Below are positions 52,604 through 61,169 of a stretch of 64,000 bases of DNA, one piece after another. Numbering within the stretch: position 1 is the stretch's first letter; every line of letters begins with the position of its first letter. Position numbers and translations under genes: made by a program. Location: contig CANPXE010000006.1 in the NCBI GenBank assembly GCA_947585665.1, forward strand, positions 1 through 64,000. Reading direction: 5' to 3'. Origin of the DNA: an uncultured Bacilli bacterium (GTDB taxonomy: Bacteria; Bacillota_I; Bacilli_A; RF39; UBA660). Below the pieces are notes generated by a model. It saw only the letters and a list, made by a program, of their open reading frames with translations. It did not search any database and was not told where the DNA came from.

Positions 52604-54712
52604 TTATAACAAAATTAGTTTTCCATCTTTGACGTCAATCGTAATCGTTGAATTAAACTTAATGTTTTCCATGATGATATTATTAGCAATTAATGTTTCA
52701 ATATTACGGGATACATAACGTTTAATAGGACGAGCACCATAATTTTCATCAAAAGATTCATCAATAATGAACTTTTTAGCCTTTTCCGTCAATTCGATTT
52801 TTATCTTTTTATCGGATAGGCGCATTTCAATATCTTTAATTATCTTATCAAGAATTTCATAGACAGTATCTTTATTTAAAGCATTAAAGATTATTATCTC
52901 ATCAATTCTATTTAGAAATTCTGGTTTAAAGTTCATATGTAGTTCTTTCATTATTAAATCCTTGCTGTCAATATTTTTATCTAGGATGTATTCACTACCT
53001 AAGTTAGAGGTCATGATGATAATGGTATTTTTAAAGTCGACAGTTCTTCCTTGGGAATCAGTAATACGTCCATCATCTAATATTTGTAATAAGATGTTAA
53101 AAATATCTTTATGAGCTTTTTCAATTTCATCAAAAAGAACAATACTATATGGATTACGACGAACAGCTTCCGTTAGTTGTCCTCCTTCATCATATCCGAT
53201 GTATCCGGGAGGTGAACCAATTAGACGACTGACAGAATGAGCTTCCATATATTCACTCATATCGATACGAATCATGTGGCGTTCATCATCAAATAGTTCA
53301 TTGGCAAGGGTTCTTGCGACTTCCGTTTTACCAACACCAGTAGGACCTAAAAAGATGAATGAACCAATAGGGCGGTTAGGGTCTTTAATACCACTTCGTG
53401 AACGAATGATGGCATCGCTAACTAAACTTAAAGCTTCATCTTGACCCATGACACGCTTTTTCATGTTATTTTCAAGATTTAATAATTTTTCTTTTTCACC
53501 ACTTACTAACTTTTCTAGTGGAATGTTAGTCCATTTGGCAATAATAGATGCGATTGACTCATCATCAACAGTATCACTTAAGATGTCAGAACGATTATTT
53601 TTCTTTAACTCTTCTAGTTCTTTTTCAAGTTTTGGAATCGTTCCATGACGAAGAATAGCAGCATTTTCTAAGTCGTATTCATCTTCGGCTTTTTCCAATT
53701 TTCTTTGTGCACTTTCTATTTCTTCTTTCTTTTTACTAATACTTGTATTGATTTCTTTTTCTTCTTCCCATTTTTGGCGAAGATTACTTTCTCTATTCTT
53801 TAAAGTATCTAGTTTGCCATCAATTTCTTCAATGCGCTTTTTAGAAAATTCATCTTTTTCTTTCTTCAAAGCTTCTTTTTCAACTTCTAGTTGCATGATT
53901 GATCTTGTCAATTTATCAAGTTCAAAAGGAACAGACTCCATTTGGACTTTAATAGTAGCACAAGCTTCATCAATCAAGTCAATGGCTTTATCTGGTAAAT
54001 AACGATCGGTTATGTAACGATCAGATAGGGTAGCAGCCGCAACCAAAGCTTTATCTTTTATATTTACTCCATGATATACTTCAAAGCGTTGTTTTAGACC
54101 ACGAAGAATTGTGATGGTGTCAAGAACCGTTGGTTCTTTAACTAAAACCTTTTGGAAACGTCTTTCAAGAGCCCCATCTTTTTCGATGTATTTACGATAT
54201 TCATTTAAGGTTGTTGCTCCTATACAGTGAATTTCACCACGCGCAAGCATAGGTTTTAACATGTTACCAGCATCCATTGCGGAGTCGCCACCATTAGAAT
54301 TAACAATCATATGAATTTCATCAATAAACATGATCATTTCGCCATTAGAGTCTTTAATTTCTTTTAATACAGCTTTAAGACGTTCTTCAAACTCACCACG
54401 ATATTTGGCACCTGCAACTAACGCACCCATATCTAGTTCCCAAATAATTTTATTTTTTAAACTATTAGGAACATCACCTTTAACAATTCTTTGGGCAAGT
54501 CCTTCGACAATAGCCGTTTTACCAACTCCCGGTTCACCAATCAAAACGGGATTGTTCTTGGTCTTTCGAGAAAGGATTCTAGTGATACTACGAATTTCGT
54601 CATCACGTCCAATGACGGGATCAACTTTGCCATCTTTGACGGCATCAGTAATATTTCTTCCATATTTTTCTAAAACATTTTCTAAATTTTCTTGAAATGG
54701 ATTATTATTCAT
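52604..54712 (-). CDS. clpB: ClpB-type disaggregase lacking the N-terminal domain
   Basis: 702 residues. Two AAA+ modules: GEPGVGKTA / MFIDEIHM and GPTGVGKTE / [10 protein letters not shown], separated by a coiled-coil M domain (about 270-390). No ClpP-binding IGF-type loop is visible, so it is the ClpB disaggregase and not ClpC/E. The usual N-terminal double Clp_N domain (about 150 residues) is missing: the protein starts almost directly at the first AAA+ linker, as in some reduced-genome relatives. AAAGGGGGAA precedes the ATG. Regulated by CIRCE. Confidence 0.93.
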   Translation of the reverse strand: MNNNPFQENLENVLEKYGRNITDAVKDGKVDPVIGRDDEIRSITRILSRKTKNNPVLIGEPGVGKTAIVEGLAQRIVKGDVPNSLKNKIIWELDMGALVAGAKYRGEFEERLKAVLKEIKDSNGEMIMFIDEIHMIVNSNGGDSAMDAGNMLKPMLARGEIHCIGATTLNEYRKYIEKDGALERRFQKVLVKEPTVLDTITILRGLKQRFEVYHGVNIKDKALVAAATLSDRYITDRYLPDKAIDLIDEACATIKVQMESVPFELDKLTRSIMQLEVEKEALKKEKDEFSKKRIEEIDGKLDTLKNRESNLRQKWEEEKEINTSISKKKEEIESAQRKLEKAEDEYDLENAAILRHGTIPKLEKELEELKKNNRSDILSDTVDDESIASIIAKWTNIPLEKLVSGEKEKLLNLENNMKKRVMGQDEALSLVSDAIIRSRSGIKDPNRPIGSFIFLGPTGVGKTEVARTLANELFDDERHMIRIDMSEYMEAHSVSRLIGSPPGYIGYDEGGQLTEAVRRNPYSIVLFDEIEKAHKDIFNILLQILDDGRITDSQGRTVDFKNTIIIMTSNLGSEYILDKNIDSKDLIMKELHMNFKPEFLNRIDEIIIFNALNKDTVYEILDKIIKDIEMRLSDKKIKIELTEKAKKFIIDESFDENYGARPIKRYVSRNIETLIANNIIMENIKFNSTITIDVKDGKLILL

Positions 54713-54743
54713 AATAAATTCCCCCTTTCACATTTCATATATG

Positions 54744-54771
54744 ATTATAACACTATTTTGGCACTTGTCAA
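54744..54771 (-). promoter_or_regulatory. clpB promoter
   Basis: Minus-strand TTGACA (54771-54766), 16-base spacer, TATAAT (54749-54744). The -35 falls inside the CIRCE operator. Confidence 0.8.
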
Positions 54772-54784
54772 TAGAGAGTGCCAA
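54758..54784. promoter_or_regulatory. CIRCE operator (HrcA-binding site)
   Basis: Inverted repeat TTGGCACTT, nine-base spacer, GAGTGCCAA. This is the CIRCE consensus arrangement with one or two substitutions, extended by TT/AA on both sides. It overlaps the clpB -35, so HrcA would block transcription until heat stress. Confidence 0.85.
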
Positions 54785-54793
54785 AATGCTGAT

Positions 54794-54823
54794 TTGCAAT
54801 TTTAGTATGTTTTGTGATAAAAT
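54794..54823 (+). promoter_or_regulatory. Probable promoter of the glucosaminidase-like gene
   Basis: TTGCAA (54794-54799), 18-base spacer, TAAAAT (54818-54823). It starts only ten bases from the CIRCE element, so HrcA could affect both directions. Confidence 0.45.
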
Positions 54824-54854
54824 GAATATGCTTTAAGAAAAAGAGGTGTTATGT

Positions 54855-55517
54855 GTGAAGATTAGTCGCTTCCTTATGCACAGCGGTTTATTATCCATAA
54901 CTCTTGGTATCTTTATATATGTATTCACATCTTTTGAAATTAATTCGCACTCATTAATGGATAGTTTTAAAGAACCAAAAGCAGTTAAATTAGAATTTAA
55001 AGATGAGATAGATTTAAAAACAAATGCCGCAATTAGTAAGATTGCTTATGGTATTACTGATAATATAGATAACGCAGCCATTAAAAAAACAGCTTATGGT
55101 ATTGAACGCTTTGTCGTTTATGATGGTTTAACTCTCGATGAGTTATCAGATAAACTAAATCGTTCTTTAAAAGGTGTACTTGCCAATAAAGGAAAGATGA
55201 TTGCTGAAAAGTGTTTAGATTTAAAAATGGATCCTTATATGGCTGTTGCGATTATGCTGCATGAGACAGGTTGTAATTCTAGTTGTAGTAGTCTTGCTCG
55301 TAATTACTACAACGTCGGTGGTATGAAAGCGGGAAGTGGTAATTTCCAAAAGTTTTCTTCAATTGATGAAGGAATAGATACTTTCCTAAATAATTTATAT
55401 GGTAACTATTATGTTTATGGACTTGATACTCCTGAAAAGATAAATCCTAAATATGCAGCTTCAACTTCATGGGCAAGTAAAATAAATAGTTATATGAAAA
55501 TGATTAAAGAAAAATAA
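54855..55517 (+). CDS. Membrane-anchored glucosaminidase-like protein
   Basis: 220 residues: one N-terminal membrane helix (about 10-27), a linker, and a C-terminal lysozyme-like domain: MDPYMAVAIMLHETGC with the putative catalytic Glu, then NYYNVGGMK, a hallmark of glucosaminidase and transglycosylase relatives. It probably cleaves peptidoglycan outside the membrane. GTG 54855 is preferred with AAAGAGGTG upstream; GTG 54846 overlaps that site. Confidence 0.8.
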   Translation: MKISRFLMHSGLLSITLGIFIYVFTSFEINSHSLMDSFKEPKAVKLEFKDEIDLKTNAAISKIAYGITDNIDNAAIKKTAYGIERFVVYDGLTLDELSDKLNRSLKGVLANKGKMIAEKCLDLKMDPYMAVAIMLHETGCNSSCSSLARNYYNVGGMKAGSGNFQKFSSIDEGIDTFLNNLYGNYYVYGLDTPEKINPKYAASTSWASKINSYMKMIKEK

Positions 55518-55529
55518 AAAAGGTTGACG

Positions 55530-55557
55530 AAAGATGGACAAAAATCCATCTTTTTTT
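55530..55557 (+). terminator. Intrinsic terminator
   Basis: GATGGA / TCCATC hairpin followed by T7. Confidence 0.8.
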
Positions 55558-55559
55558 GT

Positions 55560-56038
55560 TCGACAAATAGAGGTGTTAAAAAATGGTAAACTTTTTCCTG
55601 CTCTTTGACACGAAAAGTAAGAAATATTTATAAAATGTTTTCCATATAATATAAAGGAAAAATTAAAAAAACAAAAAAATGAAAAAAACTAATTTGTCAT
55701 TTTTTTTGAAAAAAAACCAAAAAATAAAAATGTCAATAAAGATACAAAAACTCTCTAAAGCCCTTATAAATAAAGGAAATTATTGTTTTTTAATTTTTAA
55801 AAAGTCATTTTTTCAAAAAACGAAAAAAATAAAAAATGTCAAAAATGTAAAATTTGTGAAATTGAAAAAAATCAAAAAAATGTTTATTTGTCTTGATATA
55901 TAAGCACATACTAAAAACATAGGAAACAAAAGTTCGAAAAAAAATAAAAAAATATACAAAAATATTATTGACTATGAAAAAAAACATATATTAAAATGAA
56001 TTTAGGTAAGAGGTAATATTGAAGGGAGTATTTCAACT
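55560..56038. other. Very AT-rich, A-tract-dense intergenic region upstream of nrdD
   Basis: About 480 bases with many A4-A8 and T4-T8 runs, some as near-palindromic blocks (GTCATTTTTT followed by AAAAAA at about 55697 and 55803). The short open frames within have homopolymer-like composition and no ribosome-binding site, so I call no gene. It should hold the nrd promoter, but I cannot place one. Confidence 0.6.
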
Positions 56039-58348
56039 ATGAATGAAGAAGAATTAAATGACTTAAAAGTTGTTAAAAGAAATGGAAAGAAAGTGGATTT
56101 TGATGGTACAAAGATTGCTGTAGCCATCAAAAAAGGTTTTGATAATTTGAAGACGGATCGTTATGCTGATCTATCAATTGGTGTCGAGTATACCGAAAAA
56201 GATAGTCAAAAAGTGTATCAAGCTGTAATGAAAAGAATTGTCAAAGAATATAAGGACGCTGAAAAGATCAAAATTGAAGAAATTCAAGATATGATTGAAG
56301 ACGAACTTAAGAAAAAAGGTTATACGGATGTCTATGAATCATTTTCTGATTATCGTGAAAAGAGAAGACAATCAAGAGAGATGTTCTCTGACGATAAGAA
56401 GATGCACAAATTCTTAAAGACAATTGAAGGATTAGGATTGAAATCATCTGTTGAAGATAATACTAAAAGAGAAAATGCTAATGTCAATGGTGATACAGCT
56501 ATGGGAACAATGCTTCAATATGGTTCTACTGTATCAAAAGAATTTGCTAAAGACTATTTGATGAAAAAGAGATTTGCTGATGCCCATGAAAATGGTGATA
56601 TTCATATTCACGATTTGGATTTTATGCCAATGGGTACAACAACTTGTATGCAAATTGATTTGGATAAATTATTTAAAAATGGTTTTTCAACTGGACACGG
56701 ACATTTAAGAACACCTAATGATATTATGAGTTATACAGCACTTGCAGCCATTGCTATTCAATCAAATCAAAATGACCAACATGGAGGTCAAAGTGTACCA
56801 GCTTTCGATTACTATATGGCACCGGGTGTATTAAAGACCTTTAAAAAACAATTTAAACAAACAATTGCTGATTTGTTAGATTATTCAGAATTTAACAAGT
56901 TTATCAATATGGCAACGATTGCTAAAGATATTGATAAATTAGATAGCATTGATGTTGACTTATCAATGTTCGAAAAATATGAAAAAGAGAGTTGTCAATT
57001 ACAAAGGTTATTTGGAATGGCTTACGATAAAGCTCTTGCCAAAACTGATCGTATTACTTTCCAAGCAATGGAAGCCTTTGTTCACAACTTGAATACAATG
57101 CATTCAAGAGCAGGAGCACAAGTACCATTCTCATCAATCAATTTTGGTACTGATACATCTCTAGAAGGAAGAATGGTTATTAAGAACTATTTACTTGCTG
57201 TTGAAAAAGGATTAGGTCATAGTGAAACACCTATTTTCCCAATATCTATATTTAAGGTAAAAGAGGGTGTTAACTACAATCCAGAAGATCCTAACTACGA
57301 TATGTTTAAATTATCTTGTCGTGTTTCTGCGAAGAGATTATTCCCTAATTTCTCGTTTATTGATGCACCATTTAATCTTCAATACTATAAACCAGGAGAT
57401 TATCGTACCGAAGTTGGTTATATGGGATGCCGTACAAGAGTATTAGGAAATGTCGTTGATCCAGATAAAGCAATCACACCAGGACGTGGAAACTTATCAT
57501 TTACATCAATTAATTTGCCAAGATTAGGTATTAAACATGGTAAGGTTCTAGGAAGAGAAGAGACTGACTTAGATGGTTTCTTTGAAGAATTAGGTGAGTT
57601 AATTGAACTTGTTAAAGATCAATTATTAGAGAGATTTGAAGTTCAATGTAGTAAACACATCTATAACTTCCCATTCTTACTTGGACAAGGTGTATGGCTT
57701 GATTCTGAGAAACTAAAAGACAATGATCGCATTCGAAGAGTACTAAAACATGGTACTTTAAGTATTGGATTCATTGGTCTTGCAGAATGCTTGAAGGCCT
57801 TAATTGGTCAACATCATGGTGAAAGTGATGAAGCTCAAGAATTAGGTTTAAAGATTGTTAAGTTCATTCGTGATAAATGCGATGAATATTCGCAAAAATA
57901 TAACCTTAACTTTACTTGCTTAGCTACACCTGCTGAAGGATTGAGTGGAAGATTCACAAGTATTGATAAAGCTATATATGGAAAAATTAAAGGGGTAACT
58001 GATCGTGCTTACTATACTAATTCATTCCATATACCAGTTTATTACAATATAACAATTAAAAATAAACTTCATAAAGAAGCACCATATCATGCTTTGACAA
58101 ATGCTGGTCACATTTCTTACATCGAGTTAGATGGTGATCCAAGTGAAAACTTAGATGCATTTGAACGTGTCATTCGCATTATGAAGGAAGAAGGAATCGG
58201 TTACGGTGCTGTTAACCATCCAGTTGATCGTGACCCTGTCTGTGGTTACGTTGGGGTAATTGGTGATGTATGTCCAGGATGCGGACGCCGTGAAGGAGAA
58301 AGCGTCAGTTTAGAGAGAATAACTGCATTAAATTGTGGTTGTAAATAA
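56039..58348 (+). CDS. nrdD: Anaerobic ribonucleoside-triphosphate reductase, lacking its terminal glycyl-radical segment
   Basis: 769 residues. Makes dNTPs anaerobically. An N-terminal ATP-cone (about 8-105, VVKRNGKKVDFDGTKI) precedes the catalytic barrel (DIHIHDLDFMP, TTCMQIDL, GYMGCRTRVLGN). The C-terminus reaches the zinc region DPVCGYVG ... CPGCGR, but then ends in GESVSLERITALNCGCK with no RxxGYL glycyl-radical motif. That motif lies in the small gene 22 bases downstream. One of the usual zinc Cys positions (before PVC) is Asp. AAGGGAG precedes the ATG. Confidence 0.95.
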   Translation: MNEEELNDLKVVKRNGKKVDFDGTKIAVAIKKGFDNLKTDRYADLSIGVEYTEKDSQKVYQAVMKRIVKEYKDAEKIKIEEIQDMIEDELKKKGYTDVYESFSDYREKRRQSREMFSDDKKMHKFLKTIEGLGLKSSVEDNTKRENANVNGDTAMGTMLQYGSTVSKEFAKDYLMKKRFADAHENGDIHIHDLDFMPMGTTTCMQIDLDKLFKNGFSTGHGHLRTPNDIMSYTALAAIAIQSNQNDQHGGQSVPAFDYYMAPGVLKTFKKQFKQTIADLLDYSEFNKFINMATIAKDIDKLDSIDVDLSMFEKYEKESCQLQRLFGMAYDKALAKTDRITFQAMEAFVHNLNTMHSRAGAQVPFSSINFGTDTSLEGRMVIKNYLLAVEKGLGHSETPIFPISIFKVKEGVNYNPEDPNYDMFKLSCRVSAKRLFPNFSFIDAPFNLQYYKPGDYRTEVGYMGCRTRVLGNVVDPDKAITPGRGNLSFTSINLPRLGIKHGKVLGREETDLDGFFEELGELIELVKDQLLERFEVQCSKHIYNFPFLLGQGVWLDSEKLKDNDRIRRVLKHGTLSIGFIGLAECLKALIGQHHGESDEAQELGLKIVKFIRDKCDEYSQKYNLNFTCLATPAEGLSGRFTSIDKAIYGKIKGVTDRAYYTNSFHIPVYYNITIKNKLHKEAPYHALTNAGHISYIELDGDPSENLDAFERVIRIMKEEGIGYGAVNHPVDRDPVCGYVGVIGDVCPGCGRREGESVSLERITALNCGCK

Positions 58349-58369
58349 AAAAGGAGAGAGGTAAAAATT

Positions 58370-58552
58370 ATGAAAAATGAAATGAGAGACGAAGAAAAAA
58401 AGAGTGTAAAAACAGTTGGAGAAGGAGTAGGTTTTGAAAGAATTAGAAGAATCACTGGATATCTAGTAGGAACAGTTGATCGCTTCAATGATGCAAAACG
58501 TTCTGAAGTTGAAGACAGAGTAAAACACGGTGGAAAAGAAGTTTATCTATAA
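58370..58552 (+). CDS. Separate glycyl-radical-domain protein of NrdD
   Basis: 60 residues. FERIRRITGYLVGTVDRFND, then KRSEVEDRVKHG, is the C-terminal glycyl-radical tail of class III reductases; the Gly in ITGYLVG is the expected radical site. It has its own AAGGAGAGAGG and ATG, so it is a genuine gene and not the result of a frameshift. Its segment GEGVGFERI mirrors GESVSLERI at the end of NrdD, suggesting an ancient partial duplication at the break point. It should work in trans with NrdD and be activated by NrdG, whose gene starts two bases after its stop. Confidence 0.85.
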   Translation: MKNEMRDEEKKSVKTVGEGVGFERIRRITGYLVGTVDRFNDAKRSEVEDRVKHGGKEVYL

Positions 58553-58554
58553 AA

Positions 58555-59115
58555 ATGAAAATTAGATTAGCTGCTCCATTACAAAGAGATAGCATTGTCG
58601 ATGGTGAGGGAATACGAGCAGTTATTTGGACGCAAGGATGTCTTCATAATTGCTTTGGATGCCATAATCCAGAAACACATGATATGAATGGAGGCTTTGA
58701 AGCAGATACTAAAGATTTAAAAGAAGAAATAAAGTCATTAACTGAGGAGACGGGTGTTACTTTCTCAGGAGGAGATCCATTTTACCAAATGAGAGAGTGT
58801 ACAGAACTTGCTAAATTTTGTCATACGAGAGGTCTTAATGTTTGGTGTTATACGGGATTCACTTATGAACAGTTAATAGAACTTTCTTCTAAAAACAAAC
58901 GTGTCTTGCCATTCTTAAATGAAATTGATGTCTTAGTTGATGGACCATTTATCTTAAAACAAAAGAGTTATGATGTTAAGTTCCGTGGTTCTAAAAATCA
59001 AAGAATAATTGATGTTAAGAAAAGTTTAAAATTAGGACACGCTGTTGAAATAAAGAAATATCAATATAAAGAAAAGACAAACTCCGAGTCCAAAAAAGAA
59101 ATAGTCTATATTTAA
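58555..59115 (+). CDS. nrdG: Anaerobic ribonucleotide reductase activating enzyme (radical SAM)
   Basis: 186 residues. CLHNCFGC is the CxxxCxxC cluster motif and TFSGGDPF the SAM-contact GGE-like loop; GIRAVIWTQGC and HNPETHD are NrdG-specific. It abstracts hydrogen from the radical glycine. It has no clear ribosome-binding site and probably depends on coupling to the small gene two bases upstream. Confidence 0.95.
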   Translation: MKIRLAAPLQRDSIVDGEGIRAVIWTQGCLHNCFGCHNPETHDMNGGFEADTKDLKEEIKSLTEETGVTFSGGDPFYQMRECTELAKFCHTRGLNVWCYTGFTYEQLIELSSKNKRVLPFLNEIDVLVDGPFILKQKSYDVKFRGSKNQRIIDVKKSLKLGHAVEIKKYQYKEKTNSESKKEIVYI

Positions 59116-59143
59116 AAAGGTGTTCAATAAACATCTTTTTTTT
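59112..59143 (+). terminator. Intrinsic terminator of the nrd operon
   Basis: AGGTGTT / AACATCT (with G-T pairs) and T8. Confidence 0.7.
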
Positions 59144-59167
59144 GTTAAAATATTATTGGTGAACAAA

Positions 59168-59344
59168 ATGAAAAAAGATGAAGATGAAAAGAAAAAAGTT
59201 ATTACTACAAAGATGGCTAAAGATATAAAAAGAAGATCTAAATATAATGATGAAGGTGATGAAGCAATTGCTGATTTTACCTATGATGCCACTTTTAGAA
59301 ATAAAGAAAGCTATGAAGAACGATATAAAGATTATAGGGACTAG
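59168..59344 (+). CDS. Small charged hypothetical protein
   Basis: 58 residues, rich in Lys, Glu, Asp and Arg (KKDEDEKKKVITTKMAKDI at the start), unfamiliar. ATG 59168 is preferred over 59120 because GGTGAAC precedes it and the earlier part overlaps the nrdG terminator. It is nine bases before the PHP gene and probably cotranscribed. Confidence 0.6.
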   Translation: MKKDEDEKKKVITTKMAKDIKRRSKYNDEGDEAIADFTYDATFRNKESYEERYKDYRD

Positions 59345-59352
59345 GTGATGTT

Positions 59353-60171
59353 ATGAAAGCTGATTTACACAATCATACGATTCATTCTGATGGTATATAT
59401 ACTGTTGAAGAAGTTGCAAAAAGAGGGAAGATGAGAGGTCTATCAATGATTGCGATAACTGATCACGATAATCTAGATAGTTTTGCTACCTATCAAAAAG
59501 TAAAAGATAAACTAGATATTCCTGTTTTAATAGGTGTTGAATTATCAACATGGTACCAAAAAGTAAACATTCATGTACTCGGTTATTTCTATAATAATTT
59601 GGGGAGTGGGGAAGAACTTTTAACTTATCTAAAAGATATGCGTGAAAAAAGAATTATTCGTGCTAAAAAGATGATTGCTCTTTTAAAAGAAATATATGAT
59701 ATTGATGTTGATTATGATGAAGTAAAAAAACTTGTTAAAGACGTTGTGGGACGTCCTCATCTAGCAAGATACATTTCTAAAAAATACAATATGCCAATTG
59801 ATGAAGTCTTTAATAAATATTTATCCAATGAATCAAAAGCTTATCTTCCAGCAACAACGACATCAACCGAAGAAGCAGTTAAATTATTACATCGCAATAA
59901 TGCTATCGCTGTTTGGGCTCATCCTGTTTTAAATAAAGGAAAAGTTAACGAAGAAGAAATAATTAAGTTAAATATTGATGGCATAGAAGGATTCTATCCT
60001 GAAAATAAAGAGGAAGATACAAAGCATTATCGCAAACTTGCTGAAAAGTACAATCTTCTCTTTACGGGTGGAAGCGATTTCCATGATGATACAACGCATT
60101 CTGATATTGGAACTTGTTATATAGAAGGTGAAGATTTAGATCGTTTTGTTAAAAAACTTAAATTGAAGTAA
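59353..60171 (+). CDS. PHP-domain phosphoesterase
   Basis: 272 residues. PHP motifs: ADLHNHTIHSDG (metal ligands), AITDHDN, GVELS, RPHLARY, VWAHPVL and GGSDFHDD, as in YciV/TrpH-type 3',5'-nucleotide phosphatases that clear pAp or shorten oligoribonucleotides. The exact substrate cannot be told by motif. CTAGGTGATG precedes the ATG. Confidence 0.92.
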   Translation: MKADLHNHTIHSDGIYTVEEVAKRGKMRGLSMIAITDHDNLDSFATYQKVKDKLDIPVLIGVELSTWYQKVNIHVLGYFYNNLGSGEELLTYLKDMREKRIIRAKKMIALLKEIYDIDVDYDEVKKLVKDVVGRPHLARYISKKYNMPIDEVFNKYLSNESKAYLPATTTSTEEAVKLLHRNNAIAVWAHPVLNKGKVNEEEIIKLNIDGIEGFYPENKEEDTKHYRKLAEKYNLLFTGGSDFHDDTTHSDIGTCYIEGEDLDRFVKKLKLK

Positions 60172-60200
60172 AAGAAAAAGTCAGGTTATCCTGACTTTAT
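60170..60200. terminator. Bidirectional terminator
   Basis: AAAGTCAGG / CCTGACTTT hairpin with T-rich flanks, between convergent genes. Confidence 0.8.
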
Positions 60201-60201
60201 T

Positions 60202-60984
60202 TTAGATAAATTTTTTCTTTTTACTAATAAGTACGATTAATGCAGCACCTAAAGCAACAGATCCTAAGATAATGTATGGAGTATTAACACCAGTACTAGG
60301 ATTTCCTTTTGGACAAGCTTTTTCATATTCAGCTTTAGCAATTTCATTTCCTTCAGAATCATAATACTTATCTCCAACTATCTTACATTTAGGACATACA
60401 GTTTTATCACCTTTTACTTCATATGCTTTAGCAGTTTGATATTCCCAACCAGCACCACCAAGATGACTTAATGTAACTCCTTCTGCTTCAACGTCAACAG
60501 ATAAAACATAATATTTTGTTTCACAATTAGCTTCAACTTTAATTCTACCAGTAGTTGGTTTATTCCAGCACCAAAGTTCATTTTTTTGATATTTTGTTTT
60601 GATTAATTCTTCAAATTGTGTAACAGTTTCATTATGTTCTTCTAGTCCAGTTTCGATATTATGTTGTGTAAAGATTTGATCTTGTAGAGTTTTAAATTCA
60701 TCATATATTTCTTTATCTACTTCTGTTAACTTATAATTAATGATGTATTTAGTATCTGGTCCTAAATCTTTATTGTCAGCACGATCTCCCTCTTTCAATC
60801 TTTGAAAACTACTGATAACAATATCATTATATCCTGGAGTTAATTCATCTGGTAGTGTATAGTGGAAAGCATAGTCAAATGTGAATGCAGAATGTTCAAG
60901 AGCTTCAGCTTTACCATTACCTAATACAACAGCAACTAATGCAACTGCAATGACACTCATTATTTTTAAATACTTATTTTTCAT
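60202..60984 (-). CDS. Cell-wall-anchored surface protein with NPSTG sorting signal
   Basis: 260 residues. Signal peptide (MSVIAVALVAVVLGNGKAEA), a mature part with Cys pairs (ELWCWNKPTTGRIKVEANCE; VCPKCKIVGDKYYDSEG), then NPSTG, a hydrophobic segment (YIILGSVALGAALIVLI) and KKKK tail. It is the likely substrate of the sortase encoded divergently next door. AAGGAGGAT precedes the ATG. Function of the displayed domain unknown. Confidence 0.88.
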   Translation of the reverse strand: MKNKYLKIMSVIAVALVAVVLGNGKAEALEHSAFTFDYAFHYTLPDELTPGYNDIVISSFQRLKEGDRADNKDLGPDTKYIINYKLTEVDKEIYDEFKTLQDQIFTQHNIETGLEEHNETVTQFEELIKTKYQKNELWCWNKPTTGRIKVEANCETKYYVLSVDVEAEGVTLSHLGGAGWEYQTAKAYEVKGDKTVCPKCKIVGDKYYDSEGNEIAKAEYEKACPKGNPSTGVNTPYIILGSVALGAALIVLISKKKKFI

Positions 60985-61001
60985 TTTTTATCCTCCTTCT
61001 T

Positions 61002-61029
61002 ATAATAAAATACTAACATTATTCGTCAA
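61002..61029 (-). promoter_or_regulatory. Probable promoter of the NPSTG protein gene
   Basis: Minus-strand TTGACG (61029-61024), 16-base spacer, TATTAT (61007-61002). Confidence 0.55.
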
Positions 61030-61113
61030 TTTTGGCAATAAAATGACATCATTTATTAATATTGTGGACAAAATGTTTACATATATACATTTTTTAGATA
61101 TTGGTAAAATTTA

Positions 61114-61142
61114 TTGTTAATAATAATTTGTTGTGTTAATAT
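61114..61142 (+). promoter_or_regulatory. Probable promoter of the sortase gene
   Basis: TTGTTA (61114-61119), 17-base spacer, TAATAT (61137-61142). Confidence 0.5.
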
Positions 61143-61169
61143 ATTAATAGAATAGAAGGAGATGAGAAA

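Noticed and set aside
55679-55987. Short open frames of 60-74 codons on both strands upstream of nrdD
   Set aside because: Composition is almost only Lys, Phe, Ile and Asn from A/T runs, without ribosome-binding sites or recognisable motifs; expected by chance in AT-rich DNA.
55880-56000. NrdR boxes upstream of nrdD
   Set aside because: Some palindromic ATAT-like stretches exist, but no pair of spaced boxes near the consensus could be identified.
58340-58372. NrdD frameshift artefact
   Set aside because: The small downstream gene has its own ribosome-binding site, start and unique N-terminus, and no alternative frame at the NrdD end continues the glycyl-radical motif; a real split is more likely.
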